64,000 nt of DNA from NCBI GenBank assembly GCA_028713655.1, contig JAQTNW010000005.1, forward strand, positions 46,533 through 110,532, given 5' to 3'. The notes under the pieces are model-generated. The model did not search any database. It was not told where the DNA came from and saw only the letters and a list, made by a program, of their open reading frames with translations. Source of the stretch: Candidatus Methylacidiphilales bacterium (GTDB lineage Bacteria; Verrucomicrobiota; Verrucomicrobiia; Methylacidiphilales; JAAUTS01). The position numbers were made by a program, and so were the translations under genes. Below, in pieces: positions 8,354 to 17,889 of this stretch (position 1 is the first letter of the stretch; every line of letters starts with the position of its first letter).

Positions 8354-8758
8354 TTAGTTGCACCGCTGCAGGATTGTTATGCCGCTGAATCTCAATACAA
8401 CCTTCCCTGTCTCGTAAACCGTGTGTTCGAACTCCGCCTTCATCTCCTGGGCGTTGTCTGTCTCGTAGAGCGTAACGGTGAGAGTTTCCTTCTGCTTCTT
8501 GTCCGTTGACTCGTACTGATCGGTAAATGGCTTGCCCCACTGGCTTATTTTGACTGCAAGCATATGCTTGATCACAGCATCTCGGCCTGGTGTACCCGTC
8601 CAGATATCGGAAACAATCAGATGCTCACCCTTCTTGTATCCAACCAATACAGTGGAGTCCAGACCTTGATGCCACTTGGCCGGTACAGATTTAAAATCGT
8701 TCGGGATCTCTGTAGCATGCAAAACGAATGGCAATAAACAGAGCGCGTAAATCTGCAT
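8354..8758 (-). CDS. Secreted hypothetical protein
   Basis: Family not recognised. From ATG 8758 the product begins MQIYALCLLPFVLHATEIP, a signal peptide with likely cleavage after LHA. About 120 polar residues follow (DSTVLVGYKKGEHLIVSDIW; ETLTVTLYETDNAQEMKAEF). A TTG at 8791 would add 11 residues before the signal and is less convincing. It may act in the periplasm. It converges with efp. Confidence 0.6.
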   Translation of the reverse strand: MQIYALCLLPFVLHATEIPNDFKSVPAKWHQGLDSTVLVGYKKGEHLIVSDIWTGTPGRDAVIKHMLAVKISQWGKPFTDQYESTDKKQKETLTVTLYETDNAQEMKAEFEHTVYETGKVVLRFSGITILQRCN

Positions 8759-8950
8759 CCAACAAGCCGCTTTGTCTCCCAACTTCACCAAGTCATATTA
8801 CCCTAACGGTTAGAAAATTAGCAATTGGCAATATTGTCCCTTAAAATCCGCGTCCATCCGCGCAATCTGCGGATAAACCTTTGTTTGGTTGAAGTAGGGA
8901 CGACAGCAGCGCCCGTGCCTCCATTATTTTTTGCGGCTTGGCGCAAAAAA

Positions 8951-11818
8951 TTAATTCATAGCGCAGGTACAAAACAAATTCCGGTCGCCATAGACGTTAT
9001 CGACCCGTGAAACCGGCGGCCAATATTTGTTTTCCTTGAGCCAGGTCACGGGATAAACCGCCAGCTCGCGCGAATACGGACGGTCCCAGGCGTCCGACAG
9101 CACATCAGCCGCGGGATGCGGCGCGCGTTTCAGCGGATTGTTGACCCGGTCCAGCTTACCCTCTTCAATTTGCGAAATCTCCTTCCGGATCGAAATCAGG
9201 GCATCGCAAAAACGATCCAGCTCCCCCTTCGACTCGCTTTCGGTCGGCTCAACCATCAACGTTCCGGGAATCGGCCACGACATCGTCGGCGCGTGAAACC
9301 CGTAATCCATCAAGCGTTTCGCCACATCCTCGACTTCCACACCCGAAGCCACCTTCAGCGGACGGAGATCCAGAATGCATTCGTGCGCCACATAACCGGC
9401 CTTGCCCTTGTAGAGAACCGGATAATAAGGCTCCAATCGCTTGGCAATGTAATTGGCATTCAAAATCGCCATGGAACTTGCCCGTGCGAGGCCCTGCCCG
9501 CCCATCAACGCGATATACACCCATGAAATGGGAAGGATGCAACCGCTGCCCCAGTTCGTGGCAGAAACCGCACCCGCTGAATCAGCAGCGGCGGGATCGC
9601 CCGGTAAAAACGGTTTCAGGTGCGCTGCCACACAAATCGGGCCCATCCCCGGACCGCCGCCGCCGTGCGGGATGCAAAACGTTTTGTGGAGGTTCAAGTG
9701 GCAAACATCGGCCCCGATGCTGCCGGGACTGCAAAGCCCCACCTGCGCGTTCATGTTGGCGCCGTCCATATAGACCTGCCCGCCGTTGTCATGCACGATG
9801 CGGCAAATCTCGCGGATGGATTCCTCAAAAACGCCATGTGTGGAAGGATAAGTGACCATCAATGCGGCAAGATCGTCGCGCATGGCCTCGGCTTTCGACT
9901 TCAAATCGCCCAAGTCAATTTCACCCTGCGCATTACACGCCACAACAACAACTTGATAGCCCGCCATCACGGCGCTGGCAAAATTGGTCCCGTGGGCCGA
10001 CTGCGGAATCAGGCAAACATGGCGTTTCCCCTGCCCGATGGATTCATGATAAGCCTTGATGGCCAGCAACCCGGCATATTCACCCTGGGAACCGGCATTG
10101 GGCTGGAGCGAAACCGCTTCAAAGCCTGTCAACTTTGCCAGCCAAGCCTCCAAATCCAAAATGAGTTGTTTGTAGCCGGCTGTCTGGTCCACTGGCGCCA
10201 AGGGATGTATATTGGCAAACTCCGGCCAGGTAACCGGGTACATTTCGGCCGCCGCATTCAATTTCATTGTGCAGGAGCCCAGCGGAATCATCGAATATGT
10301 GAGGGAAATGTCCTTGTTTTCAAGCTTCTTCATGTAGCGGAGCATCTCGCTTTCGGAGTGATGGCGATGAAAAACATCGTGCGGCAAAATCGCTTTGCTC
10401 CGTTGGGTCTCCAAAATCGAATCTTCAAGTTCAGCGGCCACTTCCGCGGCTTTCGGCAACGCCTTGCCCGATTCATTGAAAATGCCCAGAAGCAAATCAA
10501 CCTCGTCGGGCGTGGACGCCTCATCCAGGGCGATCCCGATGCAGCCGTCATCATGGACGCGCAAGTTAATCTGCTGCGACAGGGCTTTTTTCAGGAGAGT
10601 CTTTTGCTCTGCTGGCGTTGTTTTTAATGTCAGGGTATCGAAGAACAGCCCATCTTCGAGCTTGTAGCCCAACTGTTTGAGCCCCGCAACCAGCACGCGC
10701 GCCAGCCGGTGGACATGCCCGGCTATTTTCCGCAAGCCGTCCGGACCGTGATAAACCGCGTACATCGAGGCGACCACAGCCGGCAATACCTGCGCCGTGC
10801 AAATATTGCTGGTGGCCTTCTCATGGCGGATGTGTTGTTCGCGTGTCTGAAGTGATAGTCGCATCGCCTTCCGCCCTGCGCTGTCCTGTGAAACTCCAAT
10901 CAGGCGTCCGGGCATCTGCCGCTTGAATTCGTCGCGCGTGGCAAAAAACGCCGCATGCGGCCCGCCGAATCCCAGCGGCATGCCGAATCGCTGTGTGCTG
11001 CCAACCGCCACATCCGCCCCCAGTTCGCCGGGCGGCTTGAGCAGCGTCAAAGCGAGGATGTCAGCCGCCAGGACGACAAAAGCCCCCGCTTCCTTCGCGC
11101 TCTTGATAAACTTTTCGTCAACGGAAACAAGGCCGCGAGTGTTCGGATATTGCAATAAAACACCGAAGACATCGCTGCCCACCGTAATGTCGGCGGTACA
11201 GCCGACTGCGACCTTCAGCCCCAGCGCGTGGGCGCGGGTTTTCAGCACGGCAAGGGTTTGAGGATGGCAACCCAGCGAGGCGAAAAAAGTGCCGCGTCCC
11301 TCCGCCTTGCCTTTGATCGCGTAGGCCATGGTCATGGCTTCGGCTGCTGCTGTCGCTTCGTCCAGCAATGAAGCATTGGCGATATCCAGGCCCGTTAACT
11401 CGCAGATCAACGTCTGAAAATTCAGGAGCGCTTCAAGGCGGCCCTGTGAAATTTCGGGTTGATACGGGGTATAGGCGGTGTACCAGCCGGGATTTTCGAG
11501 TATGTTACGCTGGATGACCGGCGGCACAAGGGCGGCTTGGTAACCCTGGCCGATCAGGGAACGGAATACCTTGTTTTTGCCCGCCAAACTTTTCAGGCGC
11601 GCGAGCACCCGGGCCTCCGATTGTCCGGTCATTTCGGCGAGAGGGGGGGCAATGCGGATGCTTTTCGGAACAACCTTTGAGATGAAGGATTCCAGGTCCG
11701 GCTCGCCGATCTCGGTGAGCATCTCCCCTATTTCCCCGGGATTGGGGCCTATGTGGCGGGAATGAAATTCGTCGGGATGGTTCAGAGCCGTTTTCAATGG
11801 AGTGTGGGTGGTATGCAT
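8951..11818 (-). CDS. gcvP: Glycine dehydrogenase (decarboxylating), P-protein
   Basis: The PLP-dependent P-protein of the glycine cleavage system decarboxylates glycine and passes the aminomethyl group to lipoylated H-protein. The single 955-residue chain is the long fused form. It has the N-terminal [17 protein letters not shown] signature, [11 protein letters not shown], and the PLP-lysine region [20 protein letters not shown] followed by PGMGPI. The other genes (gcvT, gcvH) are not in the window, and no glycine riboswitch is evident in the 169-bp upstream region shared with the divergent gene at 11988. Confidence 0.97.
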   Translation of the reverse strand: MHTTHTPLKTALNHPDEFHSRHIGPNPGEIGEMLTEIGEPDLESFISKVVPKSIRIAPPLAEMTGQSEARVLARLKSLAGKNKVFRSLIGQGYQAALVPPVIQRNILENPGWYTAYTPYQPEISQGRLEALLNFQTLICELTGLDIANASLLDEATAAAEAMTMAYAIKGKAEGRGTFFASLGCHPQTLAVLKTRAHALGLKVAVGCTADITVGSDVFGVLLQYPNTRGLVSVDEKFIKSAKEAGAFVVLAADILALTLLKPPGELGADVAVGSTQRFGMPLGFGGPHAAFFATRDEFKRQMPGRLIGVSQDSAGRKAMRLSLQTREQHIRHEKATSNICTAQVLPAVVASMYAVYHGPDGLRKIAGHVHRLARVLVAGLKQLGYKLEDGLFFDTLTLKTTPAEQKTLLKKALSQQINLRVHDDGCIGIALDEASTPDEVDLLLGIFNESGKALPKAAEVAAELEDSILETQRSKAILPHDVFHRHHSESEMLRYMKKLENKDISLTYSMIPLGSCTMKLNAAAEMYPVTWPEFANIHPLAPVDQTAGYKQLILDLEAWLAKLTGFEAVSLQPNAGSQGEYAGLLAIKAYHESIGQGKRHVCLIPQSAHGTNFASAVMAGYQVVVVACNAQGEIDLGDLKSKAEAMRDDLAALMVTYPSTHGVFEESIREICRIVHDNGGQVYMDGANMNAQVGLCSPGSIGADVCHLNLHKTFCIPHGGGGPGMGPICVAAHLKPFLPGDPAAADSAGAVSATNWGSGCILPISWVYIALMGGQGLARASSMAILNANYIAKRLEPYYPVLYKGKAGYVAHECILDLRPLKVASGVEVEDVAKRLMDYGFHAPTMSWPIPGTLMVEPTESESKGELDRFCDALISIRKEISQIEEGKLDRVNNPLKRAPHPAADVLSDAWDRPYSRELAVYPVTWLKENKYWPPVSRVDNVYGDRNLFCTCAMN

Positions 11819-11987
11819 GTGGAAATAAATTCAGACATAACGGCATAGACCCCCGCAGGAAGAAATTCAAAGAAAATTGTTTTAACCGCGCTGCGAGGAT
11901 TTAACGCAAAACGCCAATATCAGGGCTGCGTCATGGGATTTTATTTGCGTTTGAGGCCGTTTTGTAGATCGTCTAAAATTCGTTTAG

Positions 11988-14009
11988 ATGCGCATCCTGT
12001 TCACAAACATTTCCTTTGGCGTCAGATCGGGCACCGAGCTGTTTATTGCGGATCTTGCCCGGCAACTGGCTTCACGGGGCCATACTTGCGCACTTTACAG
12101 CACACTCTTCGGACCGGCTATCAAAGGCTCCCTTCATGGCATCCTGCCCCTGTTCGATGATCTCCGCAAATTACCCTGGCAGCCTGACATCATCCACGGG
12201 CAACATAGCCTCGAAACACTCGCTGCAATCGGGTTCTTTCCGGGTGTCCCCGCAATTTACGTCTGTCATGACTCCACAATATGGTTCGACTCACCGCCTC
12301 CACCTCCGCTTGTCCAGGCCCATGTCACAGTGGACTGGCACACTCGCAAACGGGTGATGAGGGAAACAGACCTGGCTGAAAAGGACATTGCGATCATCAA
12401 CAACACAGTCGACACCTCCGTCTTCATTCCCCCATCCGCCCCTCGGCCGGAGCGTCCCGCACGCGCACTCGTGTTCCACAGCCATTCACCTGATGGTTGG
12501 AACTATATTGAAATCATTCGGGAGGTGTGCAATCGGCTCGGAATCCCGCTCGATGTGGTAGGGCACCAATCGGGACAATCCTCCGAAACTCCTCAGGATC
12601 TTTTGCCTCGCTATGATCTCGTGTTTGCCAAAGCACGCTGCGCCATCGAGGCCATGGCCTGCGGCTGTGGTGTGATTCTTGCCGGAGCGGAAGGCTTCGG
12701 CCCCCTGGTGACTTCCACGTTGTTCGATGAACTGCGTAAATACAATTTCGGCCACAGCCTGCTCCAACACCGTACGGGATGGTTGGAGGAACAGATTGCG
12801 CGCTTTGATGCCGGCGAGGTTGCAACCGTTTGCCAGATAACCCGCGAGCGCTGCAATACCACTGTCGCCGCGGAACAATTTGAGCGCCTTTACAGCTCCC
12901 TGATTGGCCGACCCTTTTCCAGGGAAATTTCCAGCCAGGCTTTTCTTTCCTATGCCAACGGCCTGTTCCTTCACCTCAAGAAACCCAACCTCTACCAACA
13001 CAGCGGTTTTGGGTTGAACGATCACTTGAAGGAATCCCCCGGAACCCCTCCGGAAGAACCTGTCAAGGCCGCCTCCGGTGGAGGACGGCTCGCCAAGGGC
13101 CTGGCGGATTTTTCTGCGCGCGTCCACATCAGCGCCATGAGAAGATCGATTTATCCCGCGCCCCTTCCCGTCATCGGCGGGGTGCCCCGCTCGGGAACCA
13201 CCCTGCTGCGCCTCATGCTGGATGCGCATCCGGATCTTGCCATTCCGCCAGAAACCAACTGGCTGGTCCACTTTTCCCAGGATACGGAGAATCGCCAGTG
13301 TGATGCCAGACAGTTTGTTCATTTGCTAAAGAACCATCCCGCCATCCGCTCGAATTGGCCGGATCTGCATTTTGAGGAAAATGATCTTCTGGACTTTCTG
13401 CCCCGGCGCGGCTCCTTTTCCATTGCCGACGGGATTCGCCTGGCCCTCCTTGCCTATGCCCGGCGGCATGGCAAAAAGATCTTTGGGGAAAAATCACCCA
13501 GCAACACCTATTGTTTTTCCGCCATCCAATCCCTGCTGCCTGAAGCTCGCTTCATACACATCGTCCGCGATGGCCGCGCAGTATGTGCTTCATGGAGACA
13601 CACATGGTTTGCTCCACCGGGCGGCCTGATCGGCTGCATGATGGCCTGGCAAAACTGGGTGATTCGCGGCAGGGAGGAAGGCAAAAAGTGCCGGCACTAC
13701 CTTGAAATTCGTTTTGAGGATCTTGTCACGGATCCGGAGGGAACGCTGAAAACGGTTTGCGCGTTTCTCGATCTGGCATGGGACGCCCGCATGCTGGAAT
13801 ATCATGTGTCGGCCGCCCAGCGTTTGACGGAACACGAAGCGCATTATGACAGTGAAGGCCGCATCCTGGCCACCCGAAATCAGCGGTTTGCAAACCACAG
13901 TTCCGCCATTCGCCCTCCGGAACCTGAAAAACTCGACGAATGGAAAACCTTGCTGTCAGAAGACGAACAAAAGATTGTGAATGAACTGATGGGTGCCATG
14001 CCCGGGTGA
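11988..14009 (+). CDS. Glycosyltransferase-sulfotransferase fusion protein
   Basis: Two enzymes are joined in 673 residues. Residues 1 to about 320 look like a GT-B (GT4-like) glycosyltransferase: MRILFTNISFGVRSGTELFI at the start, a DIIHGQHS strand, and the acceptor/donor segment AMACGCGVILAGAEGFGPLV. Residues about 390-673 are a PAPS-dependent sulfotransferase. The 5'-phosphosulfate loop GVPRSGTTLLR lies near residues 398-408 and the 3'-phosphate site FIHIVRDGRAVCASW near 521-535. The chain likely both builds and sulfates an exported glycan, but the substrate is unknown. No sugar-gene neighbours are present. Confidence 0.8.
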   Translation: MRILFTNISFGVRSGTELFIADLARQLASRGHTCALYSTLFGPAIKGSLHGILPLFDDLRKLPWQPDIIHGQHSLETLAAIGFFPGVPAIYVCHDSTIWFDSPPPPPLVQAHVTVDWHTRKRVMRETDLAEKDIAIINNTVDTSVFIPPSAPRPERPARALVFHSHSPDGWNYIEIIREVCNRLGIPLDVVGHQSGQSSETPQDLLPRYDLVFAKARCAIEAMACGCGVILAGAEGFGPLVTSTLFDELRKYNFGHSLLQHRTGWLEEQIARFDAGEVATVCQITRERCNTTVAAEQFERLYSSLIGRPFSREISSQAFLSYANGLFLHLKKPNLYQHSGFGLNDHLKESPGTPPEEPVKAASGGGRLAKGLADFSARVHISAMRRSIYPAPLPVIGGVPRSGTTLLRLMLDAHPDLAIPPETNWLVHFSQDTENRQCDARQFVHLLKNHPAIRSNWPDLHFEENDLLDFLPRRGSFSIADGIRLALLAYARRHGKKIFGEKSPSNTYCFSAIQSLLPEARFIHIVRDGRAVCASWRHTWFAPPGGLIGCMMAWQNWVIRGREEGKKCRHYLEIRFEDLVTDPEGTLKTVCAFLDLAWDARMLEYHVSAAQRLTEHEAHYDSEGRILATRNQRFANHSSAIRPPEPEKLDEWKTLLSEDEQKIVNELMGAMPG

Positions 14010-14083
14010 TGTCCCAGGCTTTTTATCCTGTAAATCCTGTCAAAAAAACTTGCCTTTTCTGCTCTCCGAATCCCCATGCCCCC

Positions 14084-14181
14084 AATCCCAAAGGGATTGT
14101 GATCTTTCAGCCCAGGGTTGGCCGCCTTTGGCGGACTACCCTGGGAAGGTTCACGAATCTCTATCAACTCTGAAAGAGTTG
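14084..14181. repeat. Cluster of REP-like palindromes upstream of a REP-type transposase
   Basis: Three palindromes follow each other: AATCCC-AAA-GGGATT (14084-14098), CCCAGGGT...ACCCTGGG with an inner GCCGCC/GGCGG arm (14111-14145), and CAACTCT-GAA-AGAGTTG (14165-14181). A matching AATCCC-TTC-GGGATT unit lies at 14475-14489, at the 3' end of the transposase frame, so the gene is flanked by related palindromes as RAYT genes are. Confidence 0.6.
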
Positions 14182-14213
14182 AATCGAATCCAAAAATCAT
14201 CCATTCTCAAGCC

Positions 14214-14501
14214 ATGCCACAATCTCTCGCCAAAATCTTGGTTCATGCTGTATTTTCCACAAAAAACCGTCTTCCCCTTCTGCACGACCGTGCCTTGCGC
14301 GAGGAATTGCATCGTTACCTCGGCGGCATTCTGAGCAACCTGGATTGCCAGCCCATCATCGCGGGCGGCACGGAAGACCATGTTCATTTTCTGTGCGCAC
14401 TGTCAAGAACCTGCGAGGCGGCAACGATGATCAAGGAAACAAAACGCGGCTCAACCCTGTGGCTGAATGCTTTCAATCCCTTCGGGATTGAGTTGTGTTA
14501 A
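14214..14501 (+). pseudogene. Truncated REP-associated Y1 (IS200-like) transposase
   Basis: The frame begins MPQSLAKILVHAVFSTKNRL, and its EDHVHFLCAL contains the HxH metal-binding pair of the HUH endonuclease fold. The catalytic tyrosine and C-terminal helix are missing. After KRGSTLWLNA the frame runs into a palindrome (NPFGIELC) and stops at 95 residues, against the roughly 140-160 usual for the family. It is probably inactive, truncated by a palindrome it may once have mobilised. Confidence 0.75.
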
Positions 14502-14617
14502 ACATCAAAAACAACCATGTAGAATGGCAAGCATCCAATCCCGGTCCGGAACATCACTTGTGCAAGAGCCTCTCGACATGGAGTATTCACATTAATAATA
14601 ACAAATTATTTATGAAC

Positions 14618-14863
14618 CTACAGCTTCTCGTACACACCCTTGTCGCGCTTTTGATAGACTTTAAAGCCGGCCTTTTTCGCATCCGAGACGGAGAGCGGCT
14701 TGGTGAGTTTGGGCGTATGAACAGCCCCGATCAATTTCCGGACCGGCTTGCGGCAAAGGGGGCATTCCTTGAGCTCGGGCCGGGTCAGCGGACGGCGCAA
14801 ATCGAAGCAACCGCCGCACACCTTGCACTCGCCGGAAACCAGTTCATAGGTGTAAATCGGCAT
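14618..14863 (-). CDS. FmdB-type zinc-ribbon protein
   Basis: A small (81-residue) protein starting MPIYTYELVSGECKVCGGCF at ATG 14863, with a second knuckle CPLC. The two CxxC pairs and the MPIYTY start are typical of the FmdB/CxxC_CXXC_SSSS family of putative regulators. It begins 7 bp after the stop of the McsA-like gene and is probably cotranscribed with it. Its function is unknown beyond zinc binding. Confidence 0.75.
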   Translation of the reverse strand: MPIYTYELVSGECKVCGGCFDLRRPLTRPELKECPLCRKPVRKLIGAVHTPKLTKPLSVSDAKKAGFKVYQKRDKGVYEKL

Positions 14864-14870
14864 GCCGGTT

Positions 14871-15416
14871 TCAACCCTCCCGCTCGATCTCCTTGAGCTG
14901 GTCGCGAAGCACGGCCGCTTCCTCAAAACGTTCCGAGGAAACGGCGGTGTCCAGCATTTGCTCCAACTGCTTTTTGCGCAGGCCCTTCATGGAAGCGGGG
15001 ATCTTCCCCAGATGCTGGACGCCTTTCTGGCAGTCGTTCAGCACTTCAGTAAGCATTTCCATGAAAACCGGATAACATTCCGGACAACCCAGCCGCCCGG
15101 TTTTGCGCAGGTCTTCGCTGGTGAAACCGCAGGCAGCGCAACGCAGGCTGGGTTCAACTCCACCCTGCGGAGACATCATCAGGGATTTGGCGGAAATTTC
15201 CGGCTGTTCCGGCGGCTCAATGCTTTGCGCGGGATCGGGCATGCCCTTGGCTTTCGCCAGTTTCGATACGGCATCCCAAATGTCAAAATCGATGAGGTTC
15301 TGGTCCTTGATCTGCGGAATGCACTTTTCGCAAACATGAACCTCGATCACCTTGCCATTGACGATTTTTGTCAAATGACAGGTGGCCTCGCTTCCAGGGC
15401 AAAAGGAACATTCCAT
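14871..15416 (-). CDS. McsA-like zinc and UVR-motif protein
   Basis: The 181-residue product has CSFC/CEKC and CAAC/CPEC zinc knuckles and a C-terminal UvrB/UvrC motif (LDTAVSSERFEEAAVLRDQL). This is the layout of McsA, which in Firmicutes activates the McsB protein-arginine kinase. No mcsB, clpC or ctsR lies within the window, so its partner here is unknown. The next genes on this strand are fmdB-like (downstream) and DUF5069 (upstream). Confidence 0.75.
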   Translation of the reverse strand: MECSFCPGSEATCHLTKIVNGKVIEVHVCEKCIPQIKDQNLIDFDIWDAVSKLAKAKGMPDPAQSIEPPEQPEISAKSLMMSPQGGVEPSLRCAACGFTSEDLRKTGRLGCPECYPVFMEMLTEVLNDCQKGVQHLGKIPASMKGLRKKQLEQMLDTAVSSERFEEAAVLRDQLKEIEREG

Positions 15417-15478
15417 GCCTCATTCTTAACATCCCCGCCCGGAAAATGCAAACGAGGATAGCCTTGTGCGTTCGCAAT

Positions 15479-15928
15479 TCAGGCTTTCCACCAATCGGGC
15501 TGCGGAGGCCGGCCCTCATCCACCTCGATAAAATCAAAGAAGGTCAGGATTTCACCCTTGCGCTTCGACAATCCGGCCTCGTTGAGGCGAAATTCCAGCC
15601 GCTCGGACGCTTCGTCCCTGCACCCTCTCTTGGCCATGAAATGATTCCAAATTTCAATTTCCTCGGCGCCTGGGTGCCGTCCCCTGGAAAAACACCACTG
15701 AAGAATCTCGTCGTCACTTCCCCCCTGGAGTACCCTCTTTTTCAAATCTTCATACGATATCTTCAAAAATGATAGGCAGCGCCCGTCGAAGCCGATGCCC
15801 AGATTTTCAATAAAGTCCTGGCCGAGCTTGCCATTGGCATGAAGGCGGATTTTGTCCAGCATTCGGGCAAAATAAACAATGCCTTTGGTTTTGACATAAG
15901 GGCTGACGGGATAGGGAGTCTGGGTCAT
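15479..15928 (-). CDS. DUF5069 family protein
   Basis: A 149-residue cytoplasmic protein of a family I associate with Verrucomicrobiota and related groups. Signature segments are PYPVSPYVKTKGIVYFARML, IENLGIGFDGRCLSFL and GAEEIEIWNHFMAKRGCRDE. It has no signal peptide or membrane segment. The biochemical role is unknown. Confidence 0.7.
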   Translation of the reverse strand: MTQTPYPVSPYVKTKGIVYFARMLDKIRLHANGKLGQDFIENLGIGFDGRCLSFLKISYEDLKKRVLQGGSDDEILQWCFSRGRHPGAEEIEIWNHFMAKRGCRDEASERLEFRLNEAGLSKRKGEILTFFDFIEVDEGRPPQPDWWKA

Positions 15929-16274
15929 GCGTTAGAACTTGGCTTAAAACTGCCGCCGGGCAACACGATTTTTTACAGGAAGGACGCAAAGCATGCTTAA
16001 AACTAAAAGCTTGAACAGGTTTAGCCGTGAAAAAGCGTCCGGCAAAGAGGGACCCGTCCGGCGTGCGAACAAGATACGCAAAAATTGATATGCAGGAACT
16101 TATAGAAGTAACACATTGACATGAAATAAGTCAGAAGTTTGGAAATTGTGTTTTAAAAGCTGCGCCTGACGCACTTGGGCTCTTGGCATGTCGCTTTGCG
16201 TTAAAATGTGCCCCTGAGGGTGTCTAAAACCCCTCTTGACTTGAGCGGAGGATATCCGCATTTTATCACCCCTT
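15929..16274. other. 346-bp gene-free stretch upstream of rpmG
   Basis: No open frame with protein-like composition and no tRNA cloverleaf was seen. The last 45 bases hold TTGACT (about 16233) and an AT-rich CATTTTAT some 17 bases on, a plausible rpmG promoter. AACACATTGACATG near 16112 is another -35-like hexamer, without a convincing -10. Confidence 0.35.
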
Positions 16275-16439
16275 ATGAGAGACAAGATTACCTTGGAATG
16301 TACGGAAGCCAAAGCCGAAGGCAAACCGGTTTCGCGCTATATTACCACCCGCAACAAAAAGCTGCAGACCGAGCGCCTGGAAGTGAAGAAATACAATCCC
16401 AACCTTCGCCGCCATACCCTGCACAAAGAGATCAAGTAA
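16275..16439 (+). CDS. rpmG: Ribosomal protein L33 (cysteine-poor form)
   Basis: The 54-residue product reads [20 protein letters not shown] then [20 protein letters not shown] and ends [13 protein letters not shown], a standard bL33. It has only one cysteine and lacks the CxxC pairs of the zinc-binding paralogue, so it is the zinc-independent type. It converges on mlaD with a 10-bp gap and no obvious terminator. Confidence 0.95.
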   Translation: MRDKITLECTEAKAEGKPVSRYITTRNKKLQTERLEVKKYNPNLRRHTLHKEIK

Positions 16440-16449
16440 GGGGTTCGGG

Positions 16450-17118
16450 TTATTTCTTCTTCGCGGCTGGGGTTTTCTCATCGCCCGGGTAGGACTTGGT
16501 GCTGGGCCAGATAAGCCGCCACGGTTCCCTCTTGAGAGTATCGGTCAATTGCTCGCTATTGCTGATCACCTGTGGAATCTTGGAATTATTCAGCGTCTCC
16601 AAAAACATTTTCGCATTTTTGAGGGCTATGGCCAGATCGGACTCCGGCCCGGTAAGACGTTTCATATTATTGGCCACGGCTTCAGACAGATCCGGTACGC
16701 GTTCCCCGACAAACTCAGCGTGGTTCTCCGCCAAACCGGTGCTTGCATCTCCGTGAATAAAGTCGATCACCTCCTGTCCCATGAGGCCCTGCTGGGTTAA
16801 ATGCACCGTCACATTGTGATAAATCTGTGCTTTCCTTTCCACCTGCACGTCAATGGAAACTTCGTAATCGGCATGTCCGTCAGGCCGCTTTTCCAGCGGC
16901 ACTGGCGAGGTAAGGAGCGTGACTTTGCCGATCTCCCGCCCCGCCAGAAGCACGGGCGCGCCGGGACGGATGCCGTTGGCGTTGTCATAATAAATCCGAT
17001 AGGTATTGAGCGGCGTGATGACGCCGGGCATTCCAATTACGACCAGAATGGTGATCAAAATGCCGAAAGTCACCAACACCAGGATGCCCGTGCTGATTTC
17101 ATTTTTGTGAATTTGCAT
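16450..17118 (-). CDS. mlaD: MlaD-like MCE-domain lipid transporter subunit
   Basis: An inner-membrane-anchored periplasmic protein that binds phospholipids in the Mla retrograde lipid transport system. It has an N-terminal transmembrane segment (ISTGILVLVTFGILITILVV) then the MCE domain (YYDNANGIRPGAPVLLAGRE IG...). The 222-residue chain ends with a lysine-rich tail. It is the last gene of mlaEFD, starting 3 bp after mlaF. MlaB and MlaC are not in the window. Confidence 0.88.
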   Translation of the reverse strand: MQIHKNEISTGILVLVTFGILITILVVIGMPGVITPLNTYRIYYDNANGIRPGAPVLLAGREIGKVTLLTSPVPLEKRPDGHADYEVSIDVQVERKAQIYHNVTVHLTQQGLMGQEVIDFIHGDASTGLAENHAEFVGERVPDLSEAVANNMKRLTGPESDLAIALKNAKMFLETLNNSKIPQVISNSEQLTDTLKREPWRLIWPSTKSYPGDEKTPAAKKK

Positions 17119-17121
17119 AAG

Positions 17122-17889
17122 TTATTCCCCGGTTTTTTCGTGGTTTGAATAGGACGAAAGAAATTTGCTGACGATGGGATTGTCCGAATGCCGGAACTCA
17201 TCCGGCGCCCCTTCCAGAATTATTTTTCCCTCATGCAGGAATGCCATCCGCGTGGCCACGGCAAATGCGCTGTCCATTTCGTGGGTCACGACAATGGCCG
17301 TGGCTTTCTGCTTGTCGCGCAACTGGATGATAAGATCATTGATCAGCTTGCTGTTGATCGGATCAAGGCCCGCCGAGGGCTCGTCGAAAAGAATCAACTC
17401 GGGCTCCAGAGCCAGCGCGCGCGCCAGGCCCACCCGTTTCTCCATGCCGCCGCTGAGCTCGGAGGGAAGCTTGTCAACGGCGTCCTTAAGCCCCACCAGT
17501 TCCAGCTTCTGATTGACGATGGAATCAATCTCTTTTTCGTTTTTGTCCGAAAGTTCCTGCAGTGGCAGGGCAATATTTTCGCGCACATTCATCGAGCTGA
17601 TCAAAGCCGCATTTTGATAGACCATGCCGATATGCGTCCGGGCCTCGTTCAATTTCGGGCGCGAAAGTTTTGTCAGATCCTCTTCCTTGAAAAAGATTTC
17701 CCCTGCATCCGGTTTAAGCAGGCCCATCAAGAGGCTGAGCAATGTGCTTTTGCCGCCGCCGCTGAGGCCCATGATGACCAGGACTTCCTGCGGTTGCATT
17801 GAGAAATCGACACAGTCCAGAATCATCTTATCCGCGAATTTTAATTTCACGCCGCGCATCTCGACCAATTTTTTAAGTTCCGCGCTCAT
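17122..17889 (-). CDS. mlaF: MlaF-like ABC transporter ATPase
   Basis: The cytoplasmic ATPase that powers MlaE. I start at ATG 17889 (MSAELKKLVEMRGVKLKF), which overlaps the mlaE stop as ATGA. The longer frame adds an implausible leader. It shows Walker A GLSGGGKSTLL, signature LSGGMEKRVGLARAL, Walker B LILFDEPSAGLDP and the H-loop VVTHEMDSA. The protein is 255 residues. Confidence 0.92.
   Translation of the reverse strand: MSAELKKLVEMRGVKLKFADKMILDCVDFSMQPQEVLVIMGLSGGGKSTLLSLLMGLLKPDAGEIFFKEEDLTKLSRPKLNEARTHIGMVYQNAALISSMNVRENIALPLQELSDKNEKEIDSIVNQKLELVGLKDAVDKLPSELSGGMEKRVGLARALALEPELILFDEPSAGLDPINSKLINDLIIQLRDKQKATAIVVTHEMDSAFAVATRMAFLHEGKIILEGAPDEFRHSDNPIVSKFLSSYSNHEKTGE

Noticed and set aside
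11819..11987. Glycine riboswitch upstream of gcvP
   Set aside because: The tandem aptamer conserved cores are not visible in this 169-bp region.
16000..16270. Possible tRNA or structured RNA before rpmG
   Set aside because: No acceptor-stem pairing with a TTC-containing T-arm could be built by eye, so I make no RNA call.
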